Shown here: in pieces, positions 1-5,244 of the stretch
How positions within the stretch are numbered: the first letter of the stretch is position 1
Layout of the letters: each line of letters begins with the position of its first letter
From: Bacillota bacterium
Lineage (GTDB): Bacteria > Bacillota > Clostridia > Oscillospirales > Oscillospiraceae
Assembly: GCA_023393155.1 (NCBI GenBank)
Contig: JAEWML010000225.1
Coordinates: 1 to 7,830 of the forward strand
DNA: 7,830 nucleotides
Direction of reading: 5' to 3'
The notes under the pieces: model-generated
Told to the model about the DNA's origin: nothing
Database searches by the model: none
What the model saw: the letters and a program-made list of their open reading frames with translations, nothing else
Made by a program: the position numbers and the translations under genes

Positions 1-149
1 GGATATTCTCAGCCGCCTTTCCCAAAGCGCGGAGTTCGCAGTGGGGCCACAGCTTCAAAGAATTGTCTGAGCTTTTCCCACCGCACGGTGCGGCGAATAA
101 AAGAACCGCGCCGGGAGGAGGACAACCTCCCGGTGGAGTATCACAGCGC
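1..149 (+). other. Noncoding stretch with hairpins, possible 3' end of an RNA gene
   Basis: I see no protein gene here that has a start, a ribosome binding site and a recognisable product. The frame starting at base 1 stays open to a TAA at 226-228, but it runs straight through the terminator hairpin, which argues against real coding. Two short perfect hairpins precede the terminator: a 5-bp stem (81-85 with 89-93, 3-base loop) and an 8-bp stem (111-118 with 126-133, 7-base loop). A series of hairpins ending in an intrinsic terminator is what the 3' end of a structured RNA or a leader would look like. It does not match 6S, tmRNA, SRP RNA or RNase P RNA signatures that I know. The 5' end would lie outside the window, so this is only a candidate. 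Confidence 0.25.
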
Positions 150-184
150 AAAACAGCCCGGACCGATCAGGTCCGGGCTGTTTT
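150..184. terminator. Strong, symmetric intrinsic terminator
   Basis: A perfect 15-bp stem (150-164 with 170-184) encloses the 5-base loop GATCA. The arms begin with AAAA and end with TTTT, so both strands give a GC-rich stem followed by a U run. On the plus strand the run continues as TTTTCTTT, slightly better than the minus side (TTTTGCGC). It can end a plus-strand transcript arriving from 1-149 and also minus-strand transcription leaving the broken BlaI locus on the right. Confidence 0.85.
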
Positions 185-277
185 CTTTCGCGTATCATTC
201 CCTGCTTGACCTCGGGTATGTAGGGTAAAGCGGCGGCCGAAGCTGCGACGGTAAGCAGAGCGGCTATCGGCCTTGAT

Positions 278-571
278 TTACACATGGCCGCCGATATCAA
301 TTGTTGTCTCCGAGACGTCCCCGCTGCCGCTCAGGATTGTCACAATCAATCCGGCCCCGTCCTCCGAAAACGCAAGCTCGCCAATATACGAGCCATCCTC
401 CGGCAACTCCACGGACGCAAGACATCTGCCCTCGTAATCATAGAGTTCCGACCAGAAGGAGTAGACCGCCGTTGTGAGATCATCGCCGCGCCAGATGAGA
501 TTTGTGCCCGCAATATCCTTCACAAACTGTTCGGTTTCGGTGTCAAACACTAGGTAGTGAAGCGGTTCCAT
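278..571 (-). CDS. Hypothetical 97-residue protein, possibly the tail of a truncated gene
   Basis: I do not recognise this protein. It is acidic, with no signal peptide, membrane segment or catalytic motif. The sequence alternates short hydrophobic strands with turns rich in D, G and E (for example LYDYEGRCLASVELPEDG and AFSEDGAGLIVTIL), which suggests beta structure. Its ATG lies inside the BlaI stub in another frame, overlapping it by 22 bases, and a GGGAG sequence 5 bases upstream could act as a ribosome binding site. The first residues come from where the repressor homology stops. The simplest reading is that this is the C-terminal piece of a gene once located downstream of blaI, possibly a BlaR1-like sensor or an associated protein, brought next to the stub by a deletion. 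That origin is inference. It may or may not be translated. Confidence 0.45.
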   Translation of the reverse strand: MEPLHYLVFDTETEQFVKDIAGTNLIWRGDDLTTAVYSFWSELYDYEGRCLASVELPEDGSYIGELAFSEDGAGLIVTILSGSGDVSETTIDIGGHV

Positions 572-681
572 TGCAGCTCCCGCTCACACAGCTTCACCAA
601 CTCCCGCGAGTGCAGCGGTTCGTACTTCCAAATAATCTCCGCAAAACGTGACTCAACGGCCCCAAGCTTCATTTCAGGCAT
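550..681 (-). pseudogene. Truncated BlaI/MecI-family repressor (first 43 residues)
   Basis: The 43-residue frame starts at ATG 681 behind a GGGAGGG ribosome binding site with a 6-base gap, and stops at a TAG at 550-552. Its sequence, with segments AVESRFAEIIWKYEPLHSRE and LVKLCERELQW followed by TT, matches the start of the winged-helix domain of BlaI/MecI/CopY repressors, which usually continues TTYTVLKRL. Family members are about 120-130 residues. BlaI proteins bind as dimers to operators in their own promoter and are removed by cleavage after BlaR1 senses a signal such as a beta-lactam. Here the end of the recognition helix, the wing and the whole C-terminal dimerisation region are missing, so the stub should not work as a repressor. 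The stop falls where the conserved Tyr should be. After it, no frame resembles BlaI, which points to a deletion and not a single point mutation. A second ATG at 672 is further from the ribosome binding site. Confidence 0.75.
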
Positions 682-699
682 AACGCGCCCTCCCATTCA

Positions 700-741
700 G
701 TCTATTCCAAATAAACCAGATTGAGTTTATTCAAAGTAAAC
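700..741. promoter_or_regulatory. Two dyad repeats, candidate BlaI-type operators
   Basis: Two 17-bp imperfect palindromes lie exactly 25 bp apart. At 725-741 the arms GTTTA and TAAAC enclose 7 bases and match perfectly. At 700-716 the arms are GTCTA and TAAAC (one mismatch) with a similar AT-rich centre. The first covers the -10 box of the blaI-stub promoter and the second lies over the expected transcription start. Two dyads over the core promoter are typical for BlaI/MecI autoregulation, but the assignment rests on position and symmetry, not on a known clostridial consensus. Confidence 0.55.
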
Positions 742-752
742 CAACCTGTCAA
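724..752 (-). promoter_or_regulatory. Sigma-A promoter of the truncated blaI locus
   Basis: On the minus strand there is a perfect -35 box TTGACA (747-752), a 17-bp spacer and a -10 box TAAACT (724-729, 4 of 6 to consensus). The expected start near 717 leaves a leader of about 36 bases before the ATG at 681. The promoter looks intact although the gene it drives is broken. Confidence 0.7.
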
Positions 753-786
753 TACAGTTTCCAAAAGCCGCATTGCCTGTTGGCTG

Positions 787-828
787 AAAAAACTACGCTG
801 CACCCGGCTTTGCACCGCGTACAGCGTA
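787..828 (-). terminator. Intrinsic terminator of the ABC-F gene
   Basis: Read on the minus strand, a 10-bp stem (819-828 with 794-803, one G-U pair) encloses a 15-base loop and is followed by G and six T (787-792). It lies 26 bases beyond the stop codon of the ABC-F gene and should end its transcript before the blaI promoter region. Confidence 0.75.
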
Positions 829-845
829 TTTCAGTTGCCGGCAGG

Positions 846-870
846 TTGACGCGCTATTCCTGCGCGTCAA
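846..870 (-). other. Hairpin spanning the ABC-F stop codon
   Basis: TTGACGCGC (846-854) pairs perfectly with GCGCGTCAA (862-870) around a 7-base loop. On the minus strand the stem contains the last codons and part of the TAG at 854-856. No T run follows, so it is not a terminator. It may protect the 3' end of the mRNA or be chance in GC-rich coding sequence. Confidence 0.4.
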
Positions 871-2632
871 TCCGCTCCTTCAGCTCATTCAGATAAACCC
901 AGCGCTCGGTTTTCTCCTCCAGCGCCGCCTGCAAAGCCTCCTGCCGCTCCGTCAGCGCCTGAAGCTTCACGTAATCACTGCCGCAATCCCCCATTTCGGC
1001 GGACACAGCCTGCAATTCTTCCTCCAGCGCGGCCATCTCCCCGTCGATGCTCTCAAACTCCCTCTGTTCCTTGAAGGTGAACTTCAGCTTCTTTTCCCGG
1101 GGGCGGCGGCTGTCCTCCCGGTCGGCCTTCTCCGGGGCTGCGGGGCGTTCCTCCTCCTGCCGCTTGCGCATATAGTCCGACCAGTTGCCGGTGTACCGCT
1201 CCACCCGGCCCTCCTCGCCCACGGCGAAAATCTGATCGGAAAGCCTGTCCAGAAAAAACCGGTCGTGAGACACGGCAAGAACCGGGCCGGGGAAGGTGTC
1301 CAGATAATCCTCCAAAATAGAGAGGGTGGTCACATCCAAATCATTGGTGGGCTCGTCCAGCAGCAGCACATTGGGTGCGGACATCAGGATGCTGAGCAGA
1401 TACAGCCGCCGCCGCTCGCCGCCGGAGAGACGGCCCACTGGCACCGATTGCAGCTCCGGCGGAAACAGAAACCGCTCCATCATGTCCTTGGCGGAGAGAG
1501 TCCCCTCCTCCGTTTTCACCTCGTCAGAAATGCCCCGGATAAAGTCGTATACCCGCTGGTTCAAATCCAGCTCCCGCCCCTCCTGAGAGAAGAAGCCGAT
1601 CCGCACCGTGGCCCCCACGTCCACACTGCCGCCGTCCGGATCCAGCCGCCCGGCAATCAGGTTCAGCAGGGTGGATTTTCCCGCGCCGTTGCGGCCCACA
1701 ATGCCGATGCGGTCATCCCGCAGAACGCCGTAAGAAAAATGGGAGAGGACCGCTTTGCCGTCAAAGGCCTTGGACACGTCCTCCAGCTCAATAATTTTCT
1801 TCCCAAGCCGGCTGGCGGCGGCGGACAGCCGCACGGCCTCGTCCGTCTCCGGCGCGTCCTGATTCTTCAGTGCTTCATACCGCTCGATCCTGTCCCGGCT
1901 CTTGGTGCTCCGGGCGCGGCAGCCCCGCATAATCCACTCCCGCTCCACCTTTAAAATCGCCTGCCGCTTCCGCTCTCCCGCCTGGGCCATCTCGGCGCGC
2001 TGCTCCTTCAGCTCCAGATATTTGGAGTTGTTCGCCTGGTAGTGATAGAGCTTCGCCCGGTCCACCTCCGTAATATGGTTTGCCACCCGCTCCAGAAAAT
2101 AGCGGTCGTGAGTCACCATCACAAGGCCCCCGGTCCATCGGCGCAGCCGGTCCTCCAGCCAGGAAACCATCTCCGCGTCCAGATGGTTTGTAGGCTCGTC
2201 CAGAATCAGCACGTCCGCGGGATGAATCAGCGCCGCCGCAAGGGCCACCCGCTTGCGCTGTCCGCCGGAAAGCGTGCCGATTTTCTGCTCCGTGTCCGAA
2301 ATGCCCAGCCGGGTCAGCATGGAGACCGCCTCGTATTCGTTCAGCGCCCGAAATTCCTTTGGAAAGCTGAGAAACACCTGCTCCAATACCGTGGCGCTGT
2401 CATCCAGCTCCGGGTTCTGGGAAAGAAAGCTCACCTGCACGTTGGGGTCCCGGCGCACCGTGCCGCTGTCCGGCTCAATCACCCGGGCCAGCACCCGCAA
2501 AAAAGTGGACTTCCCGGTTCCGTTCACGCCGATGACGCCCACCCTGTCACCCTCGTTCAGGTAAAAATTCACATCCTCCAGCAATTGCCTGCCGCCGAAG
2601 TTGATAGACAGCCGTTCCGCCGAGATCAGCAT
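854..2632 (-). CDS. ABC-F family ATPase, Uup/YfmR type
   Basis: This 592-residue soluble protein has two ATP-binding cassettes and no membrane segment, as in ABC-F translation factors, which bind the ribosomal E site and rescue stalled complexes. Domain 1 has Walker A GVNGTGKST (35-43), signature LSGGQ (121-125), Walker B VLILDEPTNHLD (141-152) and switch His175. The basic linker (about 190-280, with RGCRARSTKSRDR) reaches toward P-site tRNA in this family. Domain 2 has GRNGAGKST (313-321), LSGGE (402-406), VLLLDEPTNDLD (422-433) and His456. A charged coiled coil (about 515-588) matches the C-terminal domain of Uup and YfmR. It is shorter than Uup (about 630), because the helical stretch before the first LSGGQ is reduced. 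I chose ATG 2632 since AAGGAGG ends 5 bases upstream; a TTG at 2647 would lie ahead of that site. Own promoter and terminator suggest a single-gene transcript. An antibiotic-resistance ABC-F is possible but less likely given the Uup-type C-terminus. Confidence 0.93.
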   Translation of the reverse strand: MLISAERLSINFGGRQLLEDVNFYLNEGDRVGVIGVNGTGKSTFLRVLARVIEPDSGTVRRDPNVQVSFLSQNPELDDSATVLEQVFLSFPKEFRALNEYEAVSMLTRLGISDTEQKIGTLSGGQRKRVALAAALIHPADVLILDEPTNHLDAEMVSWLEDRLRRWTGGLVMVTHDRYFLERVANHITEVDRAKLYHYQANNSKYLELKEQRAEMAQAGERKRQAILKVEREWIMRGCRARSTKSRDRIERYEALKNQDAPETDEAVRLSAAASRLGKKIIELEDVSKAFDGKAVLSHFSYGVLRDDRIGIVGRNGAGKSTLLNLIAGRLDPDGGSVDVGATVRIGFFSQEGRELDLNQRVYDFIRGISDEVKTEEGTLSAKDMMERFLFPPELQSVPVGRLSGGERRRLYLLSILMSAPNVLLLDEPTNDLDVTTLSILEDYLDTFPGPVLAVSHDRFFLDRLSDQIFAVGEEGRVERYTGNWSDYMRKRQEEERPAAPEKADREDSRRPREKKLKFTFKEQREFESIDGEMAALEEELQAVSAEMGDCGSDYVKLQALTERQEALQAALEEKTERWVYLNELKERIDAQE

Positions 2633-2686
2633 AGGGTCCTCCTTCAAGGCCCGGGCATACGGCCCGCGCCGTTTGTTTTCTTCTCC

Positions 2687-2715
2687 ATTTTACTACACCC
2701 GGCCCCATCGCGCAA
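2687..2715 (-). promoter_or_regulatory. Probable promoter of the ABC-F gene
   Basis: On the minus strand, TTGCGC (2710-2715, only the TTG matches) is followed after 17 bp by TAAAAT (2687-2692, 5 of 6). Transcription would start near 2680, giving a GC-rich leader of about 48 bases with a small GGGC/GCCC hairpin before the ribosome binding site. The weak -35 box keeps confidence moderate. Confidence 0.45.
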
Positions 2716-2727
2716 GCCGGGAGCAGC

Positions 2728-2756
2728 TTGCCCTGCCGTCTGGCGTGTGCTAAAAT
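2728..2756 (+). promoter_or_regulatory. Probable promoter of the pseudouridine synthase gene
   Basis: TTGCCC (2728-2733, 4 of 6) is followed after 17 bp by TAAAAT (2751-2756, 5 of 6), with the extended -10 element TGC directly before it. Start would be near 2763, leaving a leader of about 100 bases. This also shows that in-frame ATG codons at 2728 and 2758 cannot be the start of the synthase, because they lie in or at the promoter. Confidence 0.55.
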
Positions 2757-2865
2757 AATGAAAAGCATTCATTTATTAGCTTTCAGCCGTATTTCCCCGC
2801 CGCGCGGCAATATCACGATTACCCCATGGCGGAGTTTATGCCGCAGGAAGAAAGGAGCGCAAGCC

Positions 2866-3777
2866 GTGCCCTATGTCTCTCACCGCGTCTTGGAGGGGGA
2901 GGCCGGTCTGACCGTCCGCCATGTTTTAAAGCAGAAGCTGCATTTTTCTTCCCACGCCATTTCCCGCCTGACCCGCGCGGAGGGCGGCATTCTGGTGAAC
3001 GGGCGGCCCGCCCGCACCACCTTCGTCCTTTCTCCGGGCGACACGGTGAGCGCCGAGAGCGGGGATGTCCGCCAGCAGAGGGAGGCACCTGTGCCGGGTC
3101 CGTGGCCCCTGCCGGTGGTTTGGGAGGACGAGCATCTTTTGGTTGTCAATAAGCCTGCGGGCATGACGGCCCACGTATCCAATTTTCTGCCGGACACCCC
3201 CACCGTGGCGGGGGCGCTGGCCTATTTCCGCGGAACAGATTTCATTTTCCACGCGGTAAACCGCCTAGACAAAGGAACCACGGGTCTGATGGCTGTTGCC
3301 AAAAGCGGCCACATCCATGACCTGTTGCGCAAAACGCTCCACACCGGGGGATTTTTCCGGGAATACCGGGCCGTGTGCGCGGGGATCCCCCAGCCGCCGG
3401 AGGGAGTGATCGACCTGCCCATCGGGCGGGACGAAGCCTCCGCCGTGCGCCGCACCGTCCGCTCCGACGGGCAGGCCGCCGTCAGCCGGTATCAGGTTTT
3501 GGAGACGCGGAACGGTTTGTCCCTTCTGCGGTTGCTTCCCGAAACGGGGCGCACCCACCAGCTTCGGGTCCACATGGCGGCGGTGGGCTGCCCTCTGGCG
3601 GGGGACTGGCTCTACGGCACGGAGGACCCGGACCTCATCGCCCGCCCGGCCCTTCACTCTTACCGGATGGCGCTGACCCATCCCATCACCGGCCGACCAC
3701 TGGAGCTTTTCGCGCCGCTGCCGGAGGACATGACCCGCCTGCTGCCGATCCCATCAGACGCAGAAGTGCAGAACTGA
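2866..3777 (+). CDS. RluA-family pseudouridine synthase with S4 domain
   Basis: This 303-residue enzyme should convert specific uridines in RNA, most likely rRNA, to pseudouridine. An S4 RNA-binding domain occupies about residues 14-62 (LTVRHVLKQKLHFSSHAISR onward, ending LSPGDTV). The catalytic domain starts near 84 with VVWEDEHLLVVNKPAGM, has the active-site motif NRLDKGTTGLM (132-142, catalytic Asp135) and the RluA motif ETGRTHQLRVHM (226-237). The usual HRLD reads NRLD here, a change outside the catalytic Asp. Firmicutes carry several RluA paralogues and I cannot name the target site. I chose GTG 2866 because AAAGGAG ends 8 bases before it and the protein then starts just before the S4 domain, as usual; upstream in-frame codons lie in the leader. 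The gene is divergent from the ABC-F gene, with its own promoter and a strong terminator 9 bases past the stop. Confidence 0.9.
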   Translation: MPYVSHRVLEGEAGLTVRHVLKQKLHFSSHAISRLTRAEGGILVNGRPARTTFVLSPGDTVSAESGDVRQQREAPVPGPWPLPVVWEDEHLLVVNKPAGMTAHVSNFLPDTPTVAGALAYFRGTDFIFHAVNRLDKGTTGLMAVAKSGHIHDLLRKTLHTGGFFREYRAVCAGIPQPPEGVIDLPIGRDEASAVRRTVRSDGQAAVSRYQVLETRNGLSLLRLLPETGRTHQLRVHMAAVGCPLAGDWLYGTEDPDLIARPALHSYRMALTHPITGRPLELFAPLPEDMTRLLPIPSDAEVQN

Positions 3778-3785
3778 CAAAGCAC

Positions 3786-3824
3786 ACCGCCGGGAGACAA
3801 AGCTGTCTCCCGGCGGTCTTTTTT
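3786..3824 (+). terminator. Strong intrinsic terminator between convergent genes
   Basis: A perfect 14-bp stem (3786-3799 with 3804-3817), tetraloop AAGC, is followed by C and six T on the plus strand, so it clearly ends the pseudouridine synthase transcript. Read from the minus strand the stem is followed only by GTGTGCTTTG, but it is still the only hairpin after the zinc lipoprotein gene, whose stop codon overlaps the T run. Confidence 0.9.
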
Positions 3825-4893
3825 ACTTCATTGTGGTTTTCAGCGTTTCCAGATTTCCCTCCATCAGCGTGAGATAGGTGGCGCCCGCGTCCATCTCCGC
3901 CTTGGAAACATTGTGGCAGCTATGGAACAGCGCGGTCTTAGCACCGGTGGCCTCCGCGATACTGTCCGCCACCAGATGGTTGGAAAACTCGATGTAGTAC
4001 ACCGTTTCGAGTCCTTCTTCCTTCACCTTCTCCGTCAAAAACGCGATGGTGGCGGCGGAGGGTTCGGTCTGGGTGCTGCATCCAGGAAAGGCGGCATAGC
4101 AGTTGATGCCGTATTCATCCGCAAAGTACCGCAAGGGGAAGCGGTCGCCAAACACCATGGTTTTATTGGAAACCGTATCAAAAAAGTCCCCAAACTCCTT
4201 GTCCAGCGCCATCAGCTTTTCCGTGTAGTCCGCCGCATTCGCCCGATAGGTTTCCGCGTGCGCCGGATCCAGCTCCGCCATTTTCTCGCCGATGGCAGTG
4301 GTGATGGCGGCGGCGTTTACCGGGGAGGTCCATACGTGCTCGTCGTACTCCAAAACCTGCCCGTGCTCGTCCACATCCTGCGCGTGAGCATCTTCATCGG
4401 GGTTTTGGGCGTCTTCGTCATGCGCATCCCCGTCGTGGTCATGGTCGTCTCCGCTGTGGCTGTGGCCCTCCTCGGCGGTCATGCCCTCGATTTCAGCCTC
4501 TTCCTTCAGCTCCACGCAGTCCATCATTTTCATGCGGCTTACGCCGTCGTCCACGGTCTTCAAAAGCGTCTCCACCCAGGTGTCGGACTCGCCGCCCAGA
4601 TACAAAAACAGGTCACTGTTTCCCACGTTCACAATATCCTTTGGCGTAGGCTCGTAGCTGTGGCTCTCCGCCCCGGGCGGCAGCAGCAGCGTTACCTCCG
4701 CCAGATCGCCGCACACGGCCCGGGCAAAGTCATACGCGGGGAATACGGTGGTCGTCACCCGCAGTTTCGCCTCCTGTCCCTGAGAAGAGGCTGCGCTTCC
4801 CGCGCTTTGCGCGGCGCCCCCCGTCGCGCCGCAGCCGGCCAACACCGCTGCGGCGGACACCGCCGCCAGCAGCTTCAACATGTTTATCTTCAA
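3823..4893 (-). CDS. Zinc-binding lipoprotein of the ZnuA/AdcA family
   Basis: This 356-residue protein is a cluster 9 solute-binding lipoprotein that would capture Zn(II) outside the cell and hand it to an ABC permease. It has a lipoprotein signal peptide (1-20) with lipobox LAGC and Cys21, then a Ser/Gly/Ala linker. Conserved features are VFPAYDFARAV (50-60), the His ligand in ESHSYEPTP (His78), a His/Asp-rich loop (about 143-186) typical of zinc members, and the second ligand in DEHVWTSP (His186). Where most ZnuA proteins have a third His near HxAFGYF, this one has FGDRFPLRYF (248-257), followed by YAAFPGCSTQTE and later FHSCHNVS (323-330), so its metal site may differ. I chose the TTG at 4893 because GAAAGGAG ends 7 bases before it; the next ATG is 19 bases away. 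No znuB or znuC lies next to it: the downstream neighbour is convergent. Confidence 0.88.
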   Translation of the reverse strand: MKINMLKLLAAVSAAAVLAGCGATGGAAQSAGSAASSQGQEAKLRVTTTVFPAYDFARAVCGDLAEVTLLLPPGAESHSYEPTPKDIVNVGNSDLFLYLGGESDTWVETLLKTVDDGVSRMKMMDCVELKEEAEIEGMTAEEGHSHSGDDHDHDGDAHDEDAQNPDEDAHAQDVDEHGQVLEYDEHVWTSPVNAAAITTAIGEKMAELDPAHAETYRANAADYTEKLMALDKEFGDFFDTVSNKTMVFGDRFPLRYFADEYGINCYAAFPGCSTQTEPSAATIAFLTEKVKEEGLETVYYIEFSNHLVADSIAEATGAKTALFHSCHNVSKAEMDAGATYLTLMEGNLETLKTTMK

Positions 4894-4912
4894 TGTAAGG
4901 CTCCTTTCAAAT

Positions 4913-4927
4913 TGAGAACGATTTTCA
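4913..4927. promoter_or_regulatory. Fur-family (probably Zur) box over the zinc gene start site
   Basis: TGAGAACGATTTTCA fits the 7-1-7 pattern of Fur-family operators: GAGAAC-G-ATTTTC matches the core GATAAT-N-ATTATC at 10 of 12 positions. It covers roughly +2 to +16 of the predicted transcript. A zinc-uptake gene behind such a box suggests repression by Zur when zinc is plentiful. The regulator's identity is inferred from the gene's function. Confidence 0.5.
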
Positions 4928-4935
4928 TATTCGGA

Positions 4936-4964
4936 AGTATAGCACAGCCAAAATAAAATTGCAA
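4936..4964 (-). promoter_or_regulatory. Promoter of the zinc lipoprotein gene
   Basis: On the minus strand, TTGCAA (4959-4964, 4 of 6) is separated by 17 bp from TATACT (4936-4941, 5 of 6) with the extended -10 element TGC before it. The start near 4929 leaves a leader of about 36 bases that includes the Fur-type box. Confidence 0.7.
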
Positions 4965-5180
4965 CCCCAAATTTTCCAGTTTTTTTCTTTTAAGAATAAA
5001 GGGTTTTGATGAAAATCCCGGCTCCATCTTTGGATCCCTTCTGCAAAGCGGAAAGCGGTGGGCTTGCCGCCGCGCCGCTTTCACATTTTGCTCCCCAAGT
5101 CCATGCTTCGCCGCCTTTTTCTGTCGTTTCCCGCAACGGTTTCGGCTCGGGTGCCCCCGCCAAAACGCTCCGGACGGGAA
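4965..5180. other. Noncoding stretch with nested stems, no gene recognised
   Basis: Between the zinc gene promoter and the terminator at 5181 there is no frame with a ribosome binding site and a recognisable product. It contains nested pairing: GAAAGCGG (5051-5058) with CCGCTTTC (5075-5082), enclosed by GCAAA (5043-5047) with TTTGC (5087-5091). The left edge is rich in T and A (4980-5000). It could be the body of a small RNA or old repeat debris; I cannot decide from the sequence. Confidence 0.35.
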
Positions 5181-5224
5181 AGGTCCCCGCGCTCCGCTTG
5201 TGCGGAGCGCGGGGACCTCTTTTT
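5181..5224. terminator. Very strong hairpin terminator, best T run on the plus strand
   Basis: A perfect 17-bp stem (5181-5197 with 5202-5218) with loop TTGT is followed on the plus strand by C and five T. On the minus strand it lies about 20 bases past the stop of the SEDS gene and is followed by only TTTCCC. It probably ends the SEDS transcript despite this. The better T run faces the other way, where no gene is recognised. Confidence 0.8.
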
Positions 5225-5244
5225 CCTTTAATAAATCACGGCGG

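Noticed and set aside
55..300. Minus-strand frame of 81 codons with a hydrophobic segment
   Set aside because: It reads through both arms of the terminator at 150-184, has no ribosome binding site that I can see, and resembles no known protein.
1265..1954. Long plus-strand frame of 229 codons
   Set aside because: It is antisense to the ABC-F gene, its product is rich in His, Gln, Pro and Arg as expected of a shadow frame, and it matches no family I know.
2635..2692. A 14-codon leader-peptide frame (MEKKTNGAGRMPGP) just upstream of the ABC-F gene, as in ABC-F attenuators
   Set aside because: Its ATG overlaps the predicted -10 box, so it would not be in the transcript, and it has no ribosome binding site.
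2728..2865. N-terminal extension of the pseudouridine synthase from an ATG at 2728 or 2758
   Set aside because: These codons lie in the promoter. GTG 2866 has a good ribosome binding site and gives the usual start before the S4 domain.
4140..4480. Repetitive-looking His/Asp codons, considered as a tandem repeat or phase-variable tract
   Set aside because: The codons vary and there is no exact DNA repeat. This is the normal metal-binding loop of zinc lipoproteins.
3913..4956. Plus-strand frame of 347 codons opposite the zinc lipoprotein gene
   Set aside because: The minus-strand frame has a lipoprotein signal peptide, conserved family motifs and a ribosome binding site. The plus frame has none of these.
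4890..5084. Minus-strand frame of 64 codons upstream of the zinc gene
   Set aside because: It runs through the promoter and Fur-type box of the zinc gene and has no recognisable product.
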